DNA of 64,000 nucleotides from Taudactylus pleione. Its lineage: Eukaryota; Chordata; Amphibia; Anura; Myobatrachidae. This document shows, piece after piece, positions 55,554 to 64,000 of the stretch (position 1 is the stretch's first letter; each line of letters opens with the position of its first letter). The notes below the pieces were generated by a model. It worked only from the letters and a program-made list of their open reading frames with translations, ran no database searches and was not told the DNA's origin. The position numbers were made by a program, and so were the translations under genes. The stretch spans positions 25,637,501-25,701,500 of the forward strand of contig JAUIMM010000015.1 in the NCBI GenBank assembly GCA_031769625.1. Reading direction: 5' to 3'.

Positions 55554-55910
55554 CACTGGTGTCACTAGGGGGCTGCCGGCCGCACTGGGTGACACCATCT
55601 GAGGGGTGGCACCAAAATAGCAGAGCTGCTCTGCTATTTTGGTGTCACCCTGTCGGATGGTGTCACCGTGAGCCAGGACATGGAGAGAGGGAGGGAGAGA
55701 CTGTGGGCTGCCCCAGCAGCTGCAGGAGCACTGGGGAAGCCCACTGTGTGCCAAGAACGGGAGGCGGTAACTCCCCCAAGATCGGCACACACATGGGGCG
55801 TGGCTTCATGTGTCCTTTCCGCAAAGCCACACCCCCTTTTGAGAGCTTGTGACTACAGCTCGCAAAAGAAGTCCAGCCGCACCGGGTGTCACCCAGGTAA
55901 GTGATGCCTC
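55554..55910. mobile_element. MITE with flanking 10-bp direct repeat
   Basis: Flanked by TGAGCCTATG at 55544-55553 and 55911-55920. It carries GGTGTCAC-type sequence at both ends and an internal hairpin (GCACCAAAATAGCAGAGC with its complement, 55608-55648) shared with 13236-13551. The superfamily is uncertain; hAT is possible. Confidence 0.65.
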
Positions 55911-55920
55911 TGAGCCTATG

Positions 55921-56411
55921 GACTCTATTGGTCTCCAAAGATCAAAAACAATTGTAAATACTTCATACAAAATTAGCAGTTGATAAAGTATCACCCCATA
56001 TCAGTAGTTTATTCCTCAAGAAGTTCTTTATAAATTACCCATGAGTTTTGTGCAGTATGATTTTTTTAATCAATGTGTCAATATTATCTTGGAATACAAT
56101 GTAATAGTTGCTTAAAGGTTTTTAAAATATATATTTTTAGATTTACTGAGGTTGTAGAAAGGTCCATCAAGATCATCCATTTCCAACCTATGAAAAGGAA
56201 CAACAAATTATGACTTGGCTGCCAATTTAGCCTCATGGGAAAAAGTACGTCTCAACCCCCATACATGGTAATTTGATTAATTATGATAATCAGTCAGTTT
56301 TATTTGGCAGTTATAGCTACTGATACTACAGTATTATAGCTGAGGTGATGAATCAGCAGGCTGACGGTGCTTAGATGATAAAAGTATTTTATTCAAACAT
56401 CAGCCTGAGAC
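55921..56411. other. No recognisable feature
   Basis: AT-rich spacer. Confidence 0.5.
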
Positions 56412-56414
56412 TTA

Positions 56415-56611
56415 GGGGTCTAGTTACTAAGCAGTGTTTGGAGACAGAGTGAAAAGTGATGTCAGTGATAAGGTACCAGCCAATCAGCTCCCAACTGTCA
56501 TCTCACAGGCTGTGTTTGAAAAATGACAGTTGGGAGCTGATTGGCTGGCACCTTATCACAGACTTATCACTTTTCTCTCTCTGTCCTAACATTGCTTAGT
56601 AAATAGACCCC
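56415..56611. mobile_element. Harbinger-type hairpin MITE with TTA duplication
   Basis: 197 bp, nearly a complete palindrome: GGGGTCTAGTTACTAAGCA at left, complement of GGGGTCTATTTACTAAGCA at right, and CCAATCAGCTCCCAACTGTC with its complement inside. It is flanked by TTA at 56412-56414 and 56612-56614. Confidence 0.85.
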
Positions 56612-56614
56612 TTA

Positions 56615-57747
56615 TTCACATAAGATTTCATGGAAGCTGTTCCAGATATTTTCCTTAATTAAATGTGTAACATCATACAGACCCAATTTTCAAATACATT
56701 TTAATTGAATAATCCTCAAATGTCTCAGTCAACACTTTATTTCTTCTTTCTCCTCTTTAGGTCAATTGTAGTATAGCCCTCTAAAAATACCTTTTTAATA
56801 TGACTAACATGAATTGTTGAAGTTAAATGATGATAGTACAGACCATAGGAGCCTTTTTTTTTAAATTATTGCCATACATGGTTATTGTGAACAGAAATGT
56901 TGAGAATCCTCAAGCACCAGCATCACCAAAACAGCTGGCACCTATAGCCATGGCCAGACTGGCAAAAGTCCGAAGGATCGATGGCCTGACAGGCCAGTCA
57001 AGCAGTCTGGAGACCTGGACGAGCAGCTCCACCTTCCGGTGCTCTGCTTTGAATGCACGTTTAGAGGGTGCATGATGTGAGGTCACGACCCTGAGATGCA
57101 CACCCCCTTTTCTCTGTTCATGCGAGCCTATGACGCATGCATGGGAAGAATGCTGTGGACTATTTTAAGCCCCAGTCTGTCCCTGCCTGTAGCTGAAAGT
57201 ATCCATGACTCCTCCTGAGTGGGGAAACACAAAATACTGTTCATTGGCTGACAGTCAAGCAGGGACCTGTGGATTCCCAGTTTTCAGTTAGAGATGGTCA
57301 TTAGTAGTGCGTGTTTGTTATTTTTTGGTGGGGATTTTTCTGTGTGTTTTCTTCAATTATGGACTATAATAGTTGTTTACACAGAGTTTACGTAAAAACT
57401 ACATATGAATGTAGCTCTTTCTATAACGGGTAGGATCCTTAGGGCATCATAGTGGGAAGGATAGGGTGGCAAAGCTGATTGTCCAATGGTTGCAATATTG
57501 TTGATTACTCCGGTCCTCAGAGCCATAGATGGCACAATGAACCCCCAGCATACTTCAGGGACACTAGTAGTTTCTAGGATTAGGACACTGTGCATCCCCC
57601 TTCACCAACAGAGATATCTGCACTGTGCTGAACAACTTTGGTATATCTTTTACTAGGAAATCTCAGTTCTTGTGGCCTCACCGATGAGGTTTGAGAATTT
57701 TGTGTATACATTCTAATCTACTTTTTTTATTATTGTGATCTCTTTTT
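56615..57747. other. No recognisable feature
   Basis: The longest plus-strand frame (56827-57075, 82 codons) has no recognised domain. It is not called as a gene. Confidence 0.45.
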
Positions 57748-57894
57748 GCTGGGTACACACTAAATTTTGCCCGTCGGACCTGCATGCGGGAGCGCGCATT
57801 GCCAGTGACATAGCGGGTACACACTGGTCAATATGGACGATATGTTGTCTGATCCGCCGGATCGGACCACATAATGCCTAATGTGTACCCGGCT
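57748..57894. repeat. Small MITE-like element with GTACACA ends
   Basis: Ends GCTGGGTACACACTA and TAATGTGTACCCGGC are inverted. An internal GCGGGTACACACTGG repeats the terminal motif. No target duplication is clear. Confidence 0.55.
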
Positions 57895-57904
57895 TAAGAG
57901 TGCA

Positions 57905-59120
57905 CTGGGTTTTTTTTTAGTTTTGTTTTTTGAATCTTTTTATTGACATATAAGACATTACAGAAGATGTCATGTGGAAAAAGTAGAAAAAAACAAAGCA
58001 AAACAACACAAAAACTGCAACATGACAAAAGTAATCAGGTGTATATGAAGCCACTATTCTAATAGTGTAAACACAGCTGGGCAAACAGCTTATCAATCTG
58101 ATGGGGTATAGAAGAAAGACAGGAGAAAAGAGGAAGAGGGAAAAAAGGAGAGGGGGGAGAGCCAGTCAGCGCTAAATAATTGTATCATCATCTCTTGGTA
58201 TGGGAAGAGCGAGGCTATACAGTGGTTAGAGGAGGTTCAGCCCTGAAATGACTTGTCCAAGGGGTCTATATATTTACAAATTGATCTGAAGTGTCATGAA
58301 TAACTGACGTGATGCGTTCTAATCTATAATTGAACTAGATAGCATTGATGGTAGAAGATAAAGAGGGTGGAGTAGGAGATTTCAAGCACGCTGCGATTTG
58401 GCCGTATTTAATATGTTTGATAAATTTTTGCTATGGGTGCAAAATATTAGGAATGGGTCGGGATAGCAGGATGGAAGAAGGAGACCCTGAAATTTGTATA
58501 TGGACTATAGATCCAATTAATTTGTGAACTTCAGACCAGAACTGCCGAATAAGAGGACATGTCCACCAAATGTGCAGCAGGGAGGGTTCCCCGTTGTCCA
58601 CATGATCTCCAGCACAGATTGAAATACAAAGGGTAAATTAGCAAAGATGGGTGGCATTAAGTACCAATGATAGTAAAGTTTTTAGGAACTTTTTCTTATT
58701 CAGACCGAAATCAAATTTTTAGCAATTTCTAGTCTAATTTTGGACCATTCCTCTGGGGGTCAGGGTCTCACCCAAATCTTTTTCCTCTGCTAATTCATGT
58801 GTTTCTTTTTGGGGTTGCTTATAGGAGAGTAACAGGTGATATAAGGTTGAGATGAGCCCTCTAGTTGAATGATGATGTTGACATAATGATTCTATTGGTG
58901 TCTTGTTAACGAGAGAGGATGATTTGTGAATGGAATTATGAAAGTCTCACAATTGTGAAACCTGGTAAAACACTTTATGAGGTAAAGAAAAATGAGATTA
59001 TTGGTCAGAAAAATCTGGGAACGAGCGTAATTTATAGTGACGAACACAGAAATCCCATGTAGACAATGTGAAGCGCACGGTTGGTAAGAGTGCGATGAAG
59101 AGTACACTGTTTATGGGAGT
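57905..59120 (-). mobile_element. L1-like LINE, 5'-truncated and decayed
   Basis: On the minus strand the 3' end is CAATAAAAAGATTCAAAAAA followed by an A-run (T-run on the plus strand at 57911-57918). Upstream, in broken frames, lies the typical ORF2 C-terminal segment LLHIWWTCPLIRQFW, preceded by a Cys-rich CWRSCGQRGT segment. Many stops are present, so it is an old, dead copy. The 5' boundary is approximate. Confidence 0.7.
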
Positions 59121-60780
59121 GTTTTGTCTCATTAAACGTCCAGGACAAGACCGAATATTCACTAGTTCAGTAATGGTTTAAATATTATATCAGAGTGCAA
59201 ATGGATTAAGAAAGCACTTATTTCCGATGCTGAAAGTGGCAATGGCATCAATTAATTTTAGCAAACAGCAGTATGCTTAGTATACTGCTTTTTATGAAGA
59301 AATAGTTATGCCATCTATAAACGGCGTAAGTGGTACAGTCCCCATTGTCGCAAAGGAGGGAGAGACTGCTGGTTCTTACCGGCCAGGTAAATGTAGTTAA
59401 ATACCGGTGGCATATTAGTAAGTATCACTGCGAGATGCAGTGATACCAAACTAAATATGCTTTTGTCAATTCATCTCAATGTTAACTAGGGCAATTTATC
59501 TCATTACAACAATGTTGTCCGTATAGTGCCATCTTGTTTATGTACTGTCCTGAAAGATTAGTAATACTGGTCCTCGCCTCTGCCTGTACAAACTCTGCTC
59601 ATACAAGTATGGCCATGTTGGTCCACAAACATAAGCACCCAGATGGTAATCTAGGCACATTTTTGCAAATCAGGGACTACAAAATGTCCAAAGCTGTTCC
59701 TACTCTCTGGATAGATCATTTAGCCTTTTGGAAATAACTTTCTGCAATTCTATTAATTACATTAAAGAGTCCTGAGATCAACGAAAGAGGATACCAGTTT
59801 TATGTAGCAGTTTTGTTTAAACCCCTAAAATCAGTACAGATTCTTAAAAAAACTGTTTCTATTTCTAAACATAGGATTGTGGATTAATCTTCTTTACAAA
59901 TTATCTTTAGCAAAATTGGACATGTTCATTTCTGGAACTGGAAGGGAACAGATGCAACTGTGAGAGCAGTAGTATTTAGAATGAAGGCAATGACACAATC
60001 AATTTACAATGCAAATTGGCAGCAACCTTTGAAGAGTGAAAGTGTTGGAGACCTGAGATTGTTGAAGGAGTGAATGTGGTGATACACACCAAAACATGAA
60101 GGACCTAACATGAAAATTTGACTGGACCTCCAATTAAACATAGAAATTGTGTCTGTTGCAGATAGATTATAGGAACTCTCCTCCATATAATTTCCTTTGG
60201 TGAAATTAAAGCAATCTCCTCCTATAACTTATATATACACCTCAATTATTATAGTGACAACTCGTCTCTTTACTTCCTACATTGAAGGCAGTCCTGCTGC
60301 TCTGCCAGTAATATCTTAATTTCAGGTTTATTAGGTCTTCAGTTTCCTTGACCATGAATATGAGATGTTGTTTTCTCCATCTGCATTGCTATACTGTAAT
60401 TTCCTCTATTATAAATATGTGCAAAAACACTGGAATGGTAATGAAGGGGAGATATATATAACCCAGTTCTTTAGTTTCTGTCTGGTAGACAGAAGCTGAT
60501 TAGGAGCTTTAATTGCCAGACCACCAGTGAAAGGCTGATACGGCTATGTCATTATCTATAGTCAGTCTCTCACTGCCTGGGGCAGGTCAGAGGCATGTTA
60601 AGACACTGTGATTACTGAATGTAAGTTCTGTGCTAAAGACTTCTGTGTTTTGAGAGAGAATGTGGGTCCCTCCACTCTGAGAGAGAGAATCATTTTGTTT
60701 ATTTAGAGCCAGACAGGCCACGATGTACTTTTATGTGTTATTTATTTTTTGTTTTTGGGAAAAAATATATAGTTAACTTC
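59121..60780. other. Mostly unrecognised; possible 5' end of the next relic
   Basis: No gene is identified. The last ~330 bp (60450-60780, rich in GAGAGA and AGACAGAAGC motifs) may be leader or LTR sequence of the gag relic that follows, but no matching LTR is in the window. Confidence 0.4.
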
Positions 60781-60799
60781 TAGGTGGTGTCATCAAGGG

Positions 60800-62345
60800 A
60801 TACTTAGGGAAGCTAGATTCTGCTGATCACCTGCACTAAGAGATAACAGAAGACATAGTTAAGGCCTTGCTACAAGCTACATTGGTGTAGCAGGAAGCCA
60901 TCAGGGCTTAGAAGGAAGCTACCAAGGTGCAGCAATTGGCCATTGAGGAGGCCTGGAGGAAACAGCAATTGAATATTGAGGAGATCCAGGGGAGACAGCA
61001 CCAAGACTGTGAGGCCTTAAAAGAGGTGGTGCAGCATCTAGCAACCCTGTCTGAAAATGCTTACACGGATGTCACAAATAGCTCCAGAGCGATGATGTTA
61101 AAGCCTATTTAACAACCTTCAAAAGAACGGCTGAGAGGAAAAGTAGGCTTAAAAATCAATGCGCAGGCCTATTGGTAATCTTGGTGTCAGGATAACCGCA
61201 ACAGGCATATTTTATCTTGAGCCTTACTGATGCAAAGGACTGCGATAAACTACAAAACTAAAATTTTAACTCGTTTGAGTGTCACTATGTCTGTTTGAGA
61301 AAAAGTTCATTGCTGGGGATACCAAGTGGATAAACTTCCCCACTCTCAAATGCATGACCTCACTAATCTAACCAAGAAGTGGCTACAGCCAAAGACTCTA
61401 ACAGGGCCACAGAGCGTGGAAACTTTTGTTATGGACCGATATCTATGGTCCCTGCCTGTAGTTCTGCACAAGTGGGTGAGCCACAGGGACCTTAAAACAG
61501 TAGACCAGCTGGTGGATATGGTGGAAAGGTATGGGGCAGCTCAGGAACTGTTGAGTAGCACAATGACTCCTAGTCCCGAAACGGAAATCTCCAGTAACTT
61601 CTGGTAAGAATGTTCCAGGGGAAAAGGGTGCTGAGCGGTGGAATGAACCTAAACCTACAGAAACTATAGGCTTGGAACTTGGAGAGTGGCCAGCTGTGTC
61701 AGGAAAGTTCCCGTCTTACAGTATATAAAACTTGATAAAATATGATCTTTAGATGTGATGACTTGGACCATGTTGCTTTTGATTGTCTACTTACCTCTGA
61801 ATCTTATGTGATATTGCTTTTGTAAATCGCAGAGTATCTTTCTTTGCTCTGCAAGCCTGCACACCGACAGACTAAGCCAGATAAATTAATGTGCATAATT
61901 ACTTTAGATGACAAACAGGTAGAGGCTCTGTTAGATTCTGGTAGCCTGGTTACTCTTATAGAAGCCGATTTGGTGAGTCCATTAAAATATCAGGGGAAAA
62001 CTGTTGGTGTAACCTGTATTATTATACTGCTGAAATAAACAAAGAAACACAGTGTGCCCCCCATTGTGGGATTAGTTCCTTATTTGATGTTTGGTGATAT
62101 ATTGGGTAGAGAATTTCCCACTTCTGGAAGCTTTGGGAAACTCAATTGGTTACAGAAGTAAAGCACCCTGACCTGTTTGATAATCGTACTGATACAGTGT
62201 CAGTGGGAATGTTCCCGAGTCTGAAGTGTTCCCTTTTTCAAGCATGATTGGGGAGTTTGAAAAAGTGAGAGCAGCAGTGGAGCGCAGAATGATGTACCCC
62301 CTACTGAAGTAGAAAATGTTGTTGAACCAGCTGTATATGACTGAT
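60800..62345 (+). pseudogene. Decayed Gmr1-like gag-protease relic
   Basis: Matches the gag-protease of the complete element in order. A Gln-rich heptad region comes first (60870-61060; ALKEVVQHLATL). The capsid follows (61326-61607; SQMHDLTNLTKKWLQPKTLT, then SLPVVLHKWVSH), then a degenerate zinc knuckle near 61745-61795 and the protease segment VEALLDSGSLVTLI (61920-61961). Stops and shifts break every part. Integrase and RT are absent. It lies on the plus strand, and a MITE and Tc1 sequence follow. Divergence is far greater than for the 5.6-11.4 kb copy. Confidence 0.85.
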
Positions 62346-62363
62346 CTTAAACTAAGAAACTAA

Positions 62364-62878
62364 GGGCCTGATTCAGACCCACTCGCAAGCGGCTGTCCGC
62401 TCGCAAGTGGGTCGATGTTCTGCACTGAGCATGCGCACGACGGAGGGAGCTCCGTCGTGCGCATGCGCCAGACTCGACGAGCGAAGGAAAGTCCTTCGCT
62501 CGTTGTGTCTGATCAAAGGGGCCGTGCTGTCGATGTTGATTGACAGCACGTCCCCTTTGGTGGGCGTGCCTCCCTGACGGGGGCGTTCCTAAGGGAACGC
62601 CTACCGTCAGAAGCCGGCCCACTGACATCACTAGTGATGTCAGTGGGAGTGATTTTGGCTCTGATAGAGTTTGCGCAGTCACCCCCCCTACCCGCCTACA
62701 AAATGGGGCGAGCTGTCACTCACCATCGACAGCCACCCCGTCTTGTAGGGAGCCCTGTATCGACTGAAGTTCAGTCGCTCGGTGGGGCTCGTGCATGCCG
62801 GACGTGGCGCATGCGCAGTGGCCAAACATTGAGCCGCTTGCAAGCGCTGTGCGCTCGCAAGCGGCTCTGAATCAGGCC
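62364..62878. mobile_element. Harbinger MITE
   Basis: Begins GGGCCTGATTCAGACCC and ends GCGGCTCTGAATCAGGCCC. TAA on the left and CAA on the right are an approximate duplication. The interior matches 39562-39986 in reverse orientation (GACAGCACG, GACATCACTAGTGATGTCAG and GAGTGATTTTGGCTCT segments). The termini match the three-gene Harbinger. Confidence 0.8.
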
Positions 62879-62884
62879 CCAAGC

Positions 62885-63236
62885 ATACCCCTTTATGGCA
62901 ATGGTATGCCCGGATGGCAGTGGTTTCTTTCAGCAGGATTATGCACACTGCCAAAATTGTTCAAGATTAGTTTGAGGAACATGACAAAAAATTCAAGGTG
63001 TTGGTTTGGCCTCTAAATTCCCCAGATCATAATCCAAATGAGCATCTGTGGGATGTGCTGGAAAAACAAGTCCAAGCCATGGATGCCCCACCTCACAACT
63101 TACAGGACTTAAAGGATCTGCTGTTAACATCTTGGTGCAAGTTACAGCAGGACACCTTCAGAGGTCTTGTGGGGTCCATGCCTCAACGGGTCAAAGCTGT
63201 TTTGGTGGCACACTATATTAGGCAGGTGTTGTAATG
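62885..63236 (+). pseudogene. Tc1-like transposase C-terminal relic
   Basis: An open stretch ends FKVLVWPLNSPDHNPNEHLW, then LQDLKDLLLTSWCKLQQDTF and a final SMPQRVKAVLVAHYIRQVL. The sequence before it is shifted and holds stops. It covers the region around the last catalytic residue of a Tc1-type transposase, from a family different from the copy at 24063-24512. Confidence 0.8.
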
Positions 63237-64000
63237 TTATCGCTGATCGATGTGTATATATAGTATACCTTATTGCAAGTGTACCATGGTGACAGTGAAA
63301 AATGCTGATCCCTCTTGTGCATATCTGGTCTCCACAGAGATTCTATGCTGCCACGGAGTAATTTGAGGGAGTGTGGCCACACTATTAGTGGTGTGGCTAT
63401 AACTCTTTGGCTGGTGCCGGCCCCCACATAGGCCCACTTAGTCTGTATACCTCTTTCCCTTCCCTACTCTCAGCACTCCTGATGTTATATGTTCTCTAAT
63501 TGTTGCTCAAAAAAATAGATGGCTGGATTCAAAGTAGTGTTACAATATTGTGCCCATGACAGAAAATCATACGTGCACTGTAGTAGGATTGGTACCCAGC
63601 AGTGATATAGTCTACCTTATTGCAAGTGCTACATCAAAGCTGTTTTTTCTTTTTAATTGCTTTTTTCTTCATCAAATGAATATCAATATAAAAGGGTTTT
63701 GGTTTGGTATGCGATGGTGTAATATACGTATGACAGAAAATTGCATGTTTTATAAATTACTTTTTTGTTGAAATAATGCAGTAAGTGAGTTGCAATATTT
63801 TCATATGTTATACTTAATTGCTATTGTGACTGATTATTTTGGCATTTAACAAATCCCTTAATACTGTATCTTCATGTACCACATATACTACAAGAGGGTG
63901 TTGTGTAATGTAATATAATATACTGGTTTGTAATATTATCAGCCTTATAAACACATATGGTACAATATATAGTGATAGCATACCTTAGGGATAGCAAAGT
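63237..64000. other. No recognisable feature
   Basis: AT-rich. The phrase CTTATTGCAAGTG occurs twice (63272 and 63617) and ATGACAGAAAAT also twice (63558 and 63731). This hints at a ~350-bp imperfect duplication. No gene is seen. Confidence 0.4.

Overview
This window reads as repeat-dense vertebrate DNA, most likely from an anuran amphibian with a large genome. I recognise no host protein-coding gene. The organism call rests on the mix of elements: a Gmr1-type Ty3/gypsy element, a DIRS-type tyrosine-recombinase retroelement, a tRNA-derived V-type SINE, L1 tails, hAT, PIF/Harbinger, Tc1/mariner and Tigger-like DNA transposons, and many MITEs with TTA/TAA or 8-bp target duplications. It is an inference from memory of such genomes, not a database result.

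Layout. 1-5.6 kb: a hAT MITE with exact 8-bp TSD (986-1327), a fold-back insertion with a 13-bp TSD (1787-2382), a minisatellite and a Harbinger-type MITE. 5.6-11.4 kb: a complete minus-strand Gmr1-type element (LTRs at 5624-6227 and 10802-11404, GTAT target duplication, tRNA-Ala primer site). Its pol order is protease, integrase, then reverse transcriptase and RNase H. It is broken by one stop codon and one frameshift. 11.4-14.2 kb: MITEs and a SINE. 14.2-19.6 kb: a decayed DIRS-like element with inverted termini and a full-length 5S rRNA-like sequence inside it. 20.7-24.7 kb: a four-level nest (fold-back Tc1 > hAT-type element > solo LTR > minisatellite). 25.0-29.8 kb: a hAT transposon with TSD and an uninterrupted 1037-codon transposase frame. 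29.9-42.0 kb: a Tigger-like MITE, an L1 3' part, a Penelope-like fold-back unit with a hammerhead-ribozyme-like core, a Harbinger MITE, a defective hAT copy and a Tc1 fragment.

42.4-52.4 kb: a solo LTR of the Gmr1-like family is followed by an internally deleted hAT copy. That copy is split by a 7.6-kb PIF/Harbinger element (43621-51223). The Harbinger carries three spliced genes: a HARBI1-like DDE transposase (+), a Myb/SANT-like protein (-), and a third gene (-) whose first exon looks like a second, divergent Myb/SANT-like domain. 52.5-64 kb: more hAT and Harbinger MITEs, a mariner relic, an L1 tail, a decayed Gmr1-like gag/protease relic, a Harbinger MITE and a Tc1 relic.

How the parts relate. 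The Harbinger element shares termini with two MITEs in the window (39562-39986, 62364-62878) and is a plausible source of mobilising proteins for them. The intact hAT gene could act on the defective hAT copies, which share its terminal sequence. The most unusual observation is the three-gene Harbinger with two SANT-like accessory proteins.
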